In this document: one piece after another, positions 53,325-62,877 of the stretch
Numbering within the stretch: position 1 is the first letter of the stretch
Layout of the letters: each line of letters opens with the position of its first letter
Source: DYRB01 sp963802205
GTDB taxonomy: Bacteria > Pseudomonadota > Gammaproteobacteria > Chromatiales > Chromatiaceae
NCBI GenBank assembly: GCA_963802205.1
Contig: CAWDHW010000014.1
Coordinates: forward strand, 1 to 64,000
Direction of reading: 5' to 3'
Length of the DNA stretch: 64,000 nt
Made by a program: the position numbers and the translations under genes
The notes under the pieces: model-generated
What the model was told of the DNA's origin: nothing
Databases searched by the model: none
Seen by the model: the letters and a program-made list of their open reading frames with translations, nothing else

Positions 53325-54959
53325 ATGACAGCCAGCGTCGTCCGCACCCAACCGTTCGCCGGCCAGCGCCCCGGGACCTCCGGGCTGCGCAAGAAGGTCA
53401 AGGTCTTCCAGCAACCGCATTACCTTGAGAACTTCGTCCAGGCCATCTTCGATACCCAGGGGGACCTCAAGGGTGGGACCCTGGTGGTGGGCGGCGACGG
53501 GCGCTTCTACAACCGTGAGGCGATCCAGGACATCCTGCGCATGGCCGCCGCCAACGGCGTCGCCAAGGCCCTGGTGGGGCGCGGCGGCATCCTCTCCACC
53601 CCGGCGGCCTCGTGCCTGATCCGCAAATACAAGACGCAGGGCGGGATCATCCTATCCGCCAGCCATAACCCCGGCGGGCCGGATGAGGACTTCGGCATCA
53701 AGTTCAACGGCTCCGCCGGGGGCCCGGCCTCGGAGACTATGACCGAGGCCATGTACGCCCGCACCCAGACCCTCGACAGCTATCGCATCCTGGAGGCGGC
53801 GGATCTGGACCTGGACCAAGACGGGACCTACCGCCTCGGGGACATGGCGGTGGAGGTCCTGGACCCGGTGCGCGACTATGCGGAGCTGATGGAGTCCCTA
53901 TTCGACTTCAACGCCATTCGCCAGCTTTTCAACACCGGGCAGTTCCGCATGTGCTTCGACGCCATGCACGCGGTCACCGGGCCCTACGCTACCGAGATTA
54001 TCGAGCGCCGCCTGGGGGCGAGCCCTGGTACCGTCATCAACGGTATTCCTCTGGAGGACTTCGGCGGCGGCCACCCGGACCCCAATCTGGCACACGCCCA
54101 GGAGCTGGTGGCCCTGACCCAGGGCCCGGGGGCCCTGGACTTCGGCGCCGCGTCCGATGGCGACGGCGACCGCAACATGGTGCTGGGCCGGGACTTCTTC
54201 GTCACCCCCAGCGACAGCCTCGCCGTGTTGGCGGCCAATGCCCACTTGGTCCCGGGCTACAAGGCGGGCATCAGCGGGGTGGCCCGCTCCATGCCCACCA
54301 GCCAGGCGGCGGACCGGGTTGCCGAGCAGCTTGGGATAGAGTGCTTCGAGACCCCCACCGGCTGGAAATTCTTCGGCAACCTGCTCGACGCAGGGCGTAT
54401 CACCCTGTGCGGGGAAGAGAGCTTCGGAACCGGCTCGGATCATGTACGCGAGAAGGACGGGCTCTGGGCCGTGCTCTTCTGGCTCAATCTGCTGGCGGTG
54501 CGGCGCCAATCGGTGGCGGAGATCGTGCGCGATCACTGGCGGCGCTTCGGGCGCAATTATTACACCCGCCACGATTACGAGGGGGTGGACAGCGCCGGTG
54601 CGGAGGGGCTCATGGAACACCTGCGCCGCCTGCTCCCGGAACTGCCTGGCAAGGCCCTCGGCGGCCAGCCAGTGGAGTATGCCGACGACTTCGCCTACAC
54701 GGACCCCATCGACGGTAGCCGTTCCGAGCGCCAGGGGGTGCGTATCGGCCTCAAGGGCGGGTCGCGTATCGTGCTGCGCCTGTCCGGCACCGGGACCCAG
54801 GGGGCAACGCTGCGGGTCTACCTGGAATTCTACGAGCCCGACCCGACTCGCCACGACCAGGACACCCAGGAGGCCATGGCCCCCCTGATCCTGATTGCCC
54901 GCGAGTTGGCCCAGATCGAGGCGCGCACCGGGCGGGCGGAGCCGGACGTCGTTACCTGA
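53325..54959 (+). CDS. pgm: Phosphoglucomutase (alpha-D-glucose)
   Basis: Interconverts glucose 1-phosphate and glucose 6-phosphate, feeding ADP-glucose and glycogen synthesis. The 544-residue enzyme has the N-terminal FAGQRPGTSGLRKKVKVFQQ, the phosphoserine loop ILSASHNPGGPDEDFGIKFN, metal loop ASDGDGDRNMVLG, sugar loop CGEESFGTGSDHVREKDG, and phosphate-binding RLSGTGTQGATLRVYLE. The length matches eukaryote-like/Pgm type I enzymes. The start is ATG 53325. Confidence 0.96.
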   Translation: MTASVVRTQPFAGQRPGTSGLRKKVKVFQQPHYLENFVQAIFDTQGDLKGGTLVVGGDGRFYNREAIQDILRMAAANGVAKALVGRGGILSTPAASCLIRKYKTQGGIILSASHNPGGPDEDFGIKFNGSAGGPASETMTEAMYARTQTLDSYRILEAADLDLDQDGTYRLGDMAVEVLDPVRDYAELMESLFDFNAIRQLFNTGQFRMCFDAMHAVTGPYATEIIERRLGASPGTVINGIPLEDFGGGHPDPNLAHAQELVALTQGPGALDFGAASDGDGDRNMVLGRDFFVTPSDSLAVLAANAHLVPGYKAGISGVARSMPTSQAADRVAEQLGIECFETPTGWKFFGNLLDAGRITLCGEESFGTGSDHVREKDGLWAVLFWLNLLAVRRQSVAEIVRDHWRRFGRNYYTRHDYEGVDSAGAEGLMEHLRRLLPELPGKALGGQPVEYADDFAYTDPIDGSRSERQGVRIGLKGGSRIVLRLSGTGTQGATLRVYLEFYEPDPTRHDQDTQEAMAPLILIARELAQIEARTGRAEPDVVT

Positions 54960-55173
54960 GCCCGCTGGGGGCAGGGCGGGTGCGGAGCCGACCTGTAGCG
55001 GTAAGGGATTGGAAAAATCCGAATGCGGTGTAGGGCGCCAGGGTCACGGCATTGTGCGTGAAATAAACTATTAATAATGTGGTATCAGGGGGCTGCGGAG
55101 GCCCCCTATAGGTCCCCGGGGAGCCAACAAACCAAGGCGCAACTTCCATCACCAACGTGCAGAGTATGTAACG

Positions 55174-55653
55174 ATGCCTGCCTCAATCCCGCCGCTGCAA
55201 CCGGGTTCCGACCGCGCCCGGCCGCTCGTTGCTGCGCCTCCGGCCAGGGCACGACCCGTGGTAGCGGGGCGTAGAGGTGGATACACCTTGGTCGAACTCA
55301 CGATCGTGGTTGCGGTTATCGCCATTCTTGCCGCGATCGCTTTTCCCAGTTACCAGCAATACATCGTCCGGGCGAACAGGAGCGCCGCCCAAGCCCTGAT
55401 GCTGGACCTTGCCAACCGGGAGCACCGGTACTTTGGGGCCAATCGTACCTACGCGACTTCGGCGCAACTCGGCTTCACCATGCCAGGGGACTTGAGCCCC
55501 TACTATACCGCTGCCATTGCCCTCGTTGCCGGTCCGCCCCCCGGTTTTATGATCGCCTTCACACCGGTCGTTGGCAGCGCCATGGCAAGCGACGGTGCCT
55601 TGACCCTTGACAGTGCCGGCAGCAAGGCGCCGGCACACAAATGGCTGAAATGA
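55174..55653 (+). CDS. pilE: Type IV pilin-like protein PilE
   Basis: A 159-residue prepilin-type protein. The prepilin peptidase site is RRGG|YTLVELTIVVAVIA, with Gly36 at -1 and Glu41 at mature position 5. The hydrophobic helix is followed by a small pseudopilin domain (NREHRYFGANRTYATSAQLG). From ATG 55174 the leader would be 36 residues, longer than usual; GTG 55258 would give an 8-residue leader (MVAGRRGG). The AT-rich patch at 55058-55080 may hold the operon promoter. It begins the minor-pilin operon. Confidence 0.88.
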   Translation: MPASIPPLQPGSDRARPLVAAPPARARPVVAGRRGGYTLVELTIVVAVIAILAAIAFPSYQQYIVRANRSAAQALMLDLANREHRYFGANRTYATSAQLGFTMPGDLSPYYTAAIALVAGPPPGFMIAFTPVVGSAMASDGALTLDSAGSKAPAHKWLK

Positions 55654-56270
55654 GCACGCCGACCTTGGGACATGGCAGTGGCGGTGTCCAGACGCGGATG
55701 AGCAGGCCACCGGGCACCAGTGCCGCCTTCTCGCTCATTGAGGTCCTGGTGACACTCGTCATCATCTCATTTGGCCTGTTCGCTTTGGCTGGGCTTCAAG
55801 CCAAGCTGCAACTGTCCGAAATCGATGCCTATCAGCGCGCCCAGGCGCTGTCGCTTCTGCAAGATATGGCCGACCGCATCGCCACCAACGGGAAGAATGC
55901 CGCAGCCTATGTGACCGGGACCGCCGGCGGTGCGCTCGGGACCGGGAGCAGCGTGGCCGAAGATTGCACAAGTGTGGTGTCTGCGGAACGGGACCGCTGC
56001 GAATGGAACGCCGCGTTGCAGGGTGCGGCAGAGGCGGCGGAGGACGGTGCCTTGACCGGTGCCATGGTCGGCGCCCGGGGCTGTGTCGAGGACCTGGGCA
56101 GCAATACTTACTTGATCACAGTGGTCTGGCAGGGGCTGACCCCGCTTTCGGCACCCTCGGCAGGCCTGGCCTGCGGTGTGGGCAATTACGGGGAGCCGGA
56201 TTCCCCCTGCGCGAGCGACCTGTGTCGCCGTGCGGTCAGCACGGTTGTGCGGATCGGAATCTTGGAATAA
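55650..56270 (+). CDS. pilV: Type IV pilus minor pilin PilV
   Basis: A 206-residue minor pilin. The class III signal reads SAA|FSLIEVLVTLVIISFG, with Ala rather than Gly at -1 and Glu at mature +5. Typical PilV features follow: LAGLQAKLQLSEIDAYQRAQ and LLQDMADRIATNGKNAAAYV. It starts in an ATGA overlap with the pilE stop. In the minor-pilin complex PilV sits at the pilus tip and primes assembly. Confidence 0.9.
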   Translation: MSTPTLGHGSGGVQTRMSRPPGTSAAFSLIEVLVTLVIISFGLFALAGLQAKLQLSEIDAYQRAQALSLLQDMADRIATNGKNAAAYVTGTAGGALGTGSSVAEDCTSVVSAERDRCEWNAALQGAAEAAEDGALTGAMVGARGCVEDLGSNTYLITVVWQGLTPLSAPSAGLACGVGNYGEPDSPCASDLCRRAVSTVVRIGILE

Positions 56271-56278
56271 GGACGGCC

Positions 56279-57382
56279 ATGGTTGGCGCACGCACAGCCA
56301 GGCTTGGTTCCGCCCTAGGTGGCCACCGAGGGATCAGGCGTCTCCTGGGCGTCTCTTTGGTAGAACTGATGGTCGCCGTTACGGTGGGCCTGCTCCTTGT
56401 CGCAGGGCTGATGACCATCTACCTGCAGACCAGCAACGCCAACAACGAAATGGCCAAGTTGAATCGCCTGGTGGAGAACGGCCGCTTCGCCTTGCAACTG
56501 CTGCGTGAGGACCTTTCGCACGCAGGGTTTTGGGGGGAGTACAGCCCTATCGCGGCGCCCACAGCCGTCCCAGATCCCTGTGCGGCCTTCAGCGCCTGGA
56601 CTCCCGCCCATAAGGCGAACTTCCTTGCCCTGCCGGTCTGCGGGTATGACGACGGGGCCGGTCTGCCAGCCAGTTGCGCCGGTGTAGTGACGCATCGGAA
56701 GCTTGGTACGGACGTGTTGGTCGTGCGGCACGCCAGTACCTGTATCGCGGATAACGGGACGGATGGTAACTGCGAGGACTACAGCGCGGACAAGCTCTAC
56801 CTGCAGGTGTCCTTGTGTAGCGCCGACGCTGTCCCGTACGTCATGGCCATCAAAGGGGTGGGCATGGACCCTTTCTTCCTGAGAATGCGGGATGCAACCG
56901 GCACGCCCGGAAAGGCCTGTACCGCAGCCGGGTACACCGCCAGCTACGCGGGAAAGCGGAAGGTCATTTCCCATATTTACTATATTCGGGACCGCTCGAA
57001 CATCCGTGTAGCTGACGGAATTCCTACCCTCTGGCGTTCCGAGCTCGACACCTCTGGGGGCGTGGTCAGACACCTGCACGCTGAGGCGTTGATCGAGGGC
57101 ATCGAGTACATGGACGTTGAGTATGGGGTGGATTCTGTCGGAAACGATGGCAACCCGGACGGCTTTACCTCGGCCCCGGCCACCGCGGCCGATTGGGGCA
57201 ATGTCATGGCGGTCAAGCTGTACCTGCTGGCACGCACCCTTGAGGCCACCCCAGGTCACAGGGATACCAAGACCTACCGCTTAGGCCAGACGACGCTCGG
57301 ACCCTTCAACGACGGTTTCAGTCGCCACGTCTATTCAACCTATATCCGCCTCAAGAACCCTGCCGGCCGGAGGGAAAAATGA
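56279..57382 (+). CDS. pilW: Type IV pilus minor pilin PilW
   Basis: A 367-residue minor pilin. The N-terminal site is LLG|VSLVELMVAVTVGLLLVAG, with Glu at mature +5. LNRLVENGRFALQLLREDLS and HAGFWGEYSPIA are hallmark PilW segments. The large C-terminal domain has several cysteines suited to disulphides. The ATG at 56279 has an AAGGA ribosome site. It overlaps pilX by 4 bases. Confidence 0.92.
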   Translation: MVGARTARLGSALGGHRGIRRLLGVSLVELMVAVTVGLLLVAGLMTIYLQTSNANNEMAKLNRLVENGRFALQLLREDLSHAGFWGEYSPIAAPTAVPDPCAAFSAWTPAHKANFLALPVCGYDDGAGLPASCAGVVTHRKLGTDVLVVRHASTCIADNGTDGNCEDYSADKLYLQVSLCSADAVPYVMAIKGVGMDPFFLRMRDATGTPGKACTAAGYTASYAGKRKVISHIYYIRDRSNIRVADGIPTLWRSELDTSGGVVRHLHAEALIEGIEYMDVEYGVDSVGNDGNPDGFTSAPATAADWGNVMAVKLYLLARTLEATPGHRDTKTYRLGQTTLGPFNDGFSRHVYSTYIRLKNPAGRREK

Positions 57383-57942
57383 TGATGCCGGTGCGCGATC
57401 CTTCTCGTCGAAGAGGCGTTGCCCTGGTGATTGGCATGGTGATTCTCATCGTCATGACCTTGATGGTTCTTTCGTCCGTCACACTCAGTACGGGGAATCT
57501 CAAGGCCGTCTCGAACATGCAGTTTCGGGACGCGGCCTTGGCGGCGTCAAACCTCGCCGTTGAGCAGGTGGTGAGTACTGCGTTCATGAATGCCCCAGCG
57601 GATGCACGCATCGCTGTGGATATTGATCGGGATGGCACAAGCGACTATACCGTCTATGTCCCGGTACCTACCTGCACCAGTTGGACAATCCCGAATCCGG
57701 TTGACCTCGATCCGAGCGAACCGGCCGATCAACCCTGTTTCTCCAGTAGCAGGATTGGTGGCCTGGGCGCGGACGCCCTGAGCACATTCTGCGCCGATAC
57801 CTTGTGGGAGTTGCGGGCCTATCAGGTTGTCGGTGCGGGAACGGTCCCGGCCGCCGATCCGGTAACGGGTGCGGGCGTGACCGTCAATCAGGGCATCCGT
57901 GTCCGTATGAGCAGGGTGTTGGCGAAGAATGCGTGCGACTGA
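57379..57942 (+). CDS. pilX: Type IV pilus minor pilin PilX
   Basis: A 187-residue minor pilin. The N-terminus RRG|VALVIGMVILIVMTLMVL lacks Glu at mature +5, as PilX proteins do. SNMQFRDAALAASNLAVEQV is the conserved amphipathic continuation. It has paired cysteines in the C-terminal domain. It lies between pilW and pilY1 in the standard order. Confidence 0.9.
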   Translation: MMMPVRDPSRRRGVALVIGMVILIVMTLMVLSSVTLSTGNLKAVSNMQFRDAALAASNLAVEQVVSTAFMNAPADARIAVDIDRDGTSDYTVYVPVPTCTSWTIPNPVDLDPSEPADQPCFSSSRIGGLGADALSTFCADTLWELRAYQVVGAGTVPAADPVTGAGVTVNQGIRVRMSRVLAKNACD

Positions 57943-58039
57943 GGTGTGCCTCAAGCGGCGCATGGCCATGACCCATTCGCAAGCTACGCAGGGGCAGACG
58001 CCCGGTGAGCCATGCACAACGGATTCTGGAGGAGCCGCC

Positions 58040-61000
58040 ATGATGAGGAAGTGGGTGAAACCTGCCTTGATCGCGAGCCTGGTGCTGGGGAGTAGTCTTG
58101 CCCGGGCGGAGGATATCGACCTGTTTATGGGCATGGACCCCAAGGGCGAGGCGGCGTCGAATATCCTCATCGTCATCGACAATACCGCCAATTGGGGCAC
58201 GGCCTTCACGGCCGAGATGGCCGCCCTGGCGTCTAGCATCGCCGCCCTCGATGACGGTAGTATCTCGCTCGGTCTCATGATGTATACGGAAGCGGGTGGG
58301 GATAATGCGAATCCCGAGGGGAGCTATATTCGTGCTGCGATACGACCGATGGACTCGGAGACCAAGCAACTGTATCGGAATCTTGTAATCAGTTTCGACA
58401 AGAATGCCGATCGGAGCAATGAGGGAAGGCTGGGCCTGGTCATGTCGGAGGCTGATCGCTACTTTTCGGGGACCCAGGCCTATGCCGGGCACAACACGTC
58501 CAAGCGGGACTATCGCGGTAATAGTATCGATGGGCTTCCCGAGTCTAATGCGATCTATTCATTACCTGGCAATGCCTTTATCTCGGAAACGGATCGGACC
58601 TATGATAGCCCTGTAGGCGCCAATGGCTGTCAGAAGAACTTCGTCATTTTCCTGAGTAATGGCAAGCCGGGTGTCGATGCCAACGCTAACAAAACCGCGG
58701 AGGAACATTTACGGGCGGTGGGCGGCGATGCGGCGACGACGCAGGTGCCTCTGGTCCCCAGCGGCTATCAAGGCGACATCGCCGATGAATGGTCGAGGTA
58801 CCTGGCCAATAAGGCTACCAGTCGGGTGACCACCTACATCATTGACGTGGTGCCAACGCAGGCCGGTCGGTACTCCAGCGATTACCAGGCCCTGCTGAAG
58901 AGCATGGCGGCCCAGGGCCAGGGAAGATATTTCAATGTTGGGTCGGCCGCCGCAGATGACGTCGGCCTCAAGATTCAGGCCGCACTGGGTGCGATCTTTG
59001 GCGAGATTGGCGCCGTCAATAGCGTCTTCTCCGCGGCCAGCCTGCCGGCGAGTGCAAGCACTGCGGGCGTCTACCTCAATCAAGTCTTCATTGGTATGTT
59101 CCGACCCGACAAGGACCTTGCGCCGGGTTGGCCAGGTAACCTCAAGCAATATCAACTCGCGGTGGACGGCAACACTGATCTCCATCTCGTTGACAGAACT
59201 GGGGCACGTGCCATCAACCCACTGACGGGGTTTATCACCCCCTGTGCTGTGAGCTATTGGACTCCTGGGACTGCGGATACCTATTGGTCGTTCAAGCGAG
59301 GGGAGTTCGCAGATCCTTGCCGCACGGTGTCCGGTGCCGACGCATCGAACTTCCCGGACGGAGATGCCGTCGAAAAAGGGGGTCTGGCTACCGCTTGAGG
59401 GCGATCGCGCCAGGTGTGCGATCCGTGAAGACCTGCACCGGTGCATGCGGCGTTCTGACAGACTTCAGCGAGTCCAATATCGACGTGACTGCGGCCGCAT
59501 TGGGTGTGGCGGATGTGGATCGCAGCCGTTTGATCGCCTGGGTCAGGGGCCAAGACCTGATGGACGAAGACCTCGACGGGGCCACAACGGAGATGCGCCC
59601 CTCGGTCCATGGCGACGCGATCCACTCCCGACCCCTGGCTGTGGATTATGGCGGAGGCTCGGTGGTGGTCTTCTATGGCGGTAACGATGGCATGCTGCGT
59701 GCTGTGGCGGGCGGCAAGGACATCACCGACGGCAACGAACTGTGGTCCTTTGTCGCACCTGAGCACTTCGGGAGGCTGAAGCGGTTGTGGAACAACATGC
59801 CCCTGATCGACTTTCCCGCGCCGCCGCCCGGGCAGGGCAACCACAAGGACTATTTTTTCGATGGCTCGGTCGGCGCTTACCGGACGCCTGGCGGTGACGT
59901 GTGGATCTACGCCACCATGCGGCGCGGCGGGAGGCAGATCTATGCCTTTGATGTCAGTACCGCGACAGCCCCCAGCCTGATGTGGCGGCGCGGCTGTCCC
60001 AATCCCTATGACGATACCGGATGCGATACAGGCCTCGTTGGCATCGGGCAGACCTGGTCGGCGGTGCAGGTCTTTCGGGCTGGGGGCTACCTTGACGCGG
60101 CTACACCCCCGGCGCCTAGGCCCATCGCAATCTTCGGCGGCGGCTACGATCCTTGCGAGGATCTGGAGCCCGACGCCTGCGTCACGCCCAAGGGGAATCA
60201 CATCTACGTGGTCGATGCGCAGACCGGGACGCTGCTCAAGACGTTCGATACCATCCGTAGCGTTGCGGCGGACATCACTGTCATCGATGGGAATGCGGAC
60301 GGCGAGGGGGAGCTTGCCTATGCCGTGGATACCGGGGGCAACCTCTATCGGATTGGTGTCGGGGACGGCGTCCCGGCGGACTGGACCATCACCCAGGTGG
60401 CGGCGCTGGGGTGTGACGCACCACCCTGCGCGGCCTCAGGGGCCTACAACCGGAAGTTTCTCCATGCCCCCGAGGTGGTCGTAACAAAGCTGTACAACGC
60501 CGTCCTGGTTGGCTCGGGCGATCGCGAACATCCCAAGACCCCACCTGAGGGCAAGGACGTCAATGACGCCTTCTTCATGGTCATGGACAAGCCTGAGGAT
60601 GCGGTCTGGCTGGCGGCCGAATCCAGCAACTGCGGCGGTGCCGGGTTGATCTGTAAGGCATCGCTCCTGGAGGTCCTCCCCGAGGGCGCCAATCCGACAA
60701 CGGCGCAACTCAGCGCCAAGAAGGGGTGGTATCTCTCCTTTGGCGCGGACGCCGGGGGAGTCGTCCATGATGACGAACAAGTGGTGACTTCTTCCATCGT
60801 GGTCGGGGGGGTGGTCTATTTCAGCACCTATACGCCCACGATCTCGACCGAGCAGCACTGCGGCCCCAATCTGGGCACGGCCCGAGCGTACGCCGTGAAC
60901 TTCCTGACTGCGGTCAGCCCGGACGGCACGACGCACCGCTTTGACGAGCTGACGGGCGGTGGGCTAGCACCGTCGCCGGTGGGCGGGCTCGTTGGCATCG

Positions 61001-61146
61001 GTGGAAAGCTGTACCCCTTTGTGATCGGCGGGCGGCAATTGGCCGGCGGCGCCTCTGCCGGCATCGAGGCTCAGAATGCGGGCCTGGTTGTGTCCGGTGC
61101 CAGAGTACGCACCCACTGGTATATCGAACCATCGGCGCAGCAATGA
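58040..61146 (+). CDS. pilY1: Pilus tip adhesin PilY1 (frame broken once)
   Basis: PilY1 is a large secreted protein at the type IV pilus tip that supports adhesion, surface sensing and retraction control. The N-terminal signal is KWVKPALIASLVLGSSLARA. A von Willebrand A-like domain follows (NILIVIDNTANWGTAF), weak in the classical MIDAS motif. The C-terminal beta-propeller has MLRAVAGGKDITDGNELWSF and a Ca2+-binding-type loop DGNADGEGELAYAVD. The two halves are in different frames and meet at an A5G5 block (59373-59382). One extra G gives EKGGSGYRLRAIAPG and a 1,035-residue protein. The ATG at 58040 has a GGAGGAG site. Its stop overlaps fimT. Confidence 0.88.
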
Positions 61147-61757
61147 ACCGACAGTTCACATGGAGGCCCAGTCTTGGCCTGCTGCCGGCGGGGCGCCATA
61201 CAGGCTTCACGCTCGTCGAACTGATGGTGACCCTTGCGATTGCGGCCGTCCTGATGGTCCTGGCTGTTCCGAACCTGAATGATGCGACCCTGAACGGAAA
61301 GCTAAGGTCGCAAGCGAATGCCTTTCTCGCCACGCTGCACCTCGCACGCAGTGAGGCGATCAAACGCAATGGGCGGGTCGTGGTGTGCAAGTCGGCGGAC
61401 GGGGAAACCTCTGCGGTGGGTGATGGCAGCGGCGGATGGGATCAGGGGTGGATGGTCTTTCACGACCGCAACAATAACGGCGTGAGGGACAACGACGAGG
61501 ACATTATCGAACGCCATCAGCCGCTGGCGTTCGGGTTTTCTCTGACTGGCAATGCGAACATCGATGACTATATCTCCTTCAATCCATCGGGGGCTACGAT
61601 GCTAACCTCCGGTGCGTTCCAATCGGGGACCCTGACCCTGTGTCGCTCCGTGCCGACGCTGGCAGGCCGATGGAGGAAGATCGTGGTGAGCGCGGCGGGG
61701 CGTGCGCGGATCGAGGCGGTCGAAGAGGCGGTCGGGGCCGTCAAGGCTTGCCCCTGA
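61143..61757 (+). CDS. fimT: GspH/FimT family pseudopilin
   Basis: A 204-residue minor pilin. The prepilin site is RHTG|FTLVELMVTLAIAAVLMV, with Glu at mature +5. The GspH/FimT pattern follows: NGKLRSQANAFLATLHLARS, EAIKRNGRVVVCKS, GWDQGWMVFHDRNNNGVRD. It starts in an ATGA overlap with pilY1 and closes the minor-pilin operon. Confidence 0.92.
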   Translation: MNRQFTWRPSLGLLPAGRHTGFTLVELMVTLAIAAVLMVLAVPNLNDATLNGKLRSQANAFLATLHLARSEAIKRNGRVVVCKSADGETSAVGDGSGGWDQGWMVFHDRNNNGVRDNDEDIIERHQPLAFGFSLTGNANIDDYISFNPSGATMLTSGAFQSGTLTLCRSVPTLAGRWRKIVVSAAGRARIEAVEEAVGAVKACP

Positions 61758-61799
61758 CCCGAGGTAGCCGGAGCCATAAGGCCTATCGGGAGGCTTTAA

Positions 61800-61943
61800 G
61801 GAAGCGCTGATTAAAGCGCTTCCCGTGCGGGGCAGGGATGCCCCACCATTTTCGACGGCTGTAAGCCGTTTAAAATGGAGCGCCCCGGGAGTCGCGCCTC
61901 GCGGGGCGCGAGCTGATTAAAGCCAAGGATGGCTTTAATCAGC
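61800..61943. repeat. Composite multi-hairpin intergenic element
   Basis: Four hairpins follow each other. GGAAGCGC/GCGCTTCC lies at 61800-61823. GGGGCA/TGCCCC lies at 61829-61844. A nested CCATTTT/AAAATGG with inner ACGGCT/AGCCGT lies at 61846-61878. A perfect 13-base stem GCTGATTAAAGCC/GGCTTTAATCAGC lies at 61912-61943. The phrase GCTGATTAAAGC occurs in direct orientation near both ends. The last hairpin is followed by a T-rich stretch and may terminate the pil operon. Confidence 0.75.
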
Positions 61944-61992
61944 GTCTTCTTAGGTGCCATTGGCCGCGGGTTTAGTGCACACTCCCGATACC

Positions 61993-62781
61993 ATGCGAGA
62001 ACCCATCCGCTTGCACCTGCGCGAGTATGGCGCCACCCAGCCCGGGGCGGACGCGGTTGTATTGCTGCACGGGCTCTTCGGCTCGTCCAGCAATTGGCAC
62101 GGCATCGCCCGTATCCTGGGCCAGCGGCATCGGGTCCTGGTCCCGGACCTGCGCGGGCATGGTCGCTCACCGGCCGGCGATGGCATCTCGTACCCGGCCA
62201 TCGCGGCGGATCTGGTGCGCCTGCTCGACGACCAGGCCATCGCCCGGGCTCGGGTCATCGGTCACAGCATGGGGGGTAAAGCGGCCATGTGGCTGGCCCT
62301 GACCGCGCCCCAGCGGGTGGCCACCCTGACGGTGGTGGACATAGCCCCGGTGACCTACCCGGACCGCCACTCGGACCTGGTGGCGGCCCTGGGTGCCATC
62401 CCCCTGGCGACGCTGCGGGACCGCCGCGAGGCCGATGCCCGGCTGGCCCCGGTTGTCCCCGAGCCCCCTGTGCGTGGCTACCTGTTACAGAACCTGGAGC
62501 ACACCCCGGACGGTTGGCGCTGGCGCTTTGCCCTCGGGGCCATCGCCGCCGCCACAGAGGCCATCCGCGGCTTCCCGGACCCTGCGGGTGCGCAGTTCCC
62601 CGGGCCCACGCTGTTCGTCTACGGCACCGCCTCGGACTACCTGGCTGGGACCCACTTGGGTGCAGTGCGTGCCTTGTTTCCGCTGGCCCGGCTGCGTCCC
62701 GTCGCCGGTGCCGGTCACTGGGTCCATGCGGACCAGCCCGCGGGGTTTCTCACCGCCATCGCTTCGGCCCTGGCGTCCTGA
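61993..62781 (+). CDS. Alpha/beta-fold hydrolase (YbfF-like esterase)
   Basis: A 262-residue serine hydrolase. It has oxyanion-hole motif VLLHGLFGSSSNWHGIARIL, VPDLRGHGRSP, nucleophile elbow VIGHSMGGKAAMWLAL, and a C-terminal GAGHWVHADQPAGF with the catalytic His. The closest named relative I recognise is the esterase YbfF; the natural substrate is unknown. It is followed closely by argG. Confidence 0.88.
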   Translation: MREPIRLHLREYGATQPGADAVVLLHGLFGSSSNWHGIARILGQRHRVLVPDLRGHGRSPAGDGISYPAIAADLVRLLDDQAIARARVIGHSMGGKAAMWLALTAPQRVATLTVVDIAPVTYPDRHSDLVAALGAIPLATLRDRREADARLAPVVPEPPVRGYLLQNLEHTPDGWRWRFALGAIAAATEAIRGFPDPAGAQFPGPTLFVYGTASDYLAGTHLGAVRALFPLARLRPVAGAGHWVHADQPAGFLTAIASALAS

Positions 62782-62877
62782 AAGACCAGCACTGGGGTCT
62801 CGGCGGCGCACGCGACCGGACCCCGACGGCGGTTATACTGTGCCGCTTTCCGCAACCTGGAGACCTGGAGCTTTCCC

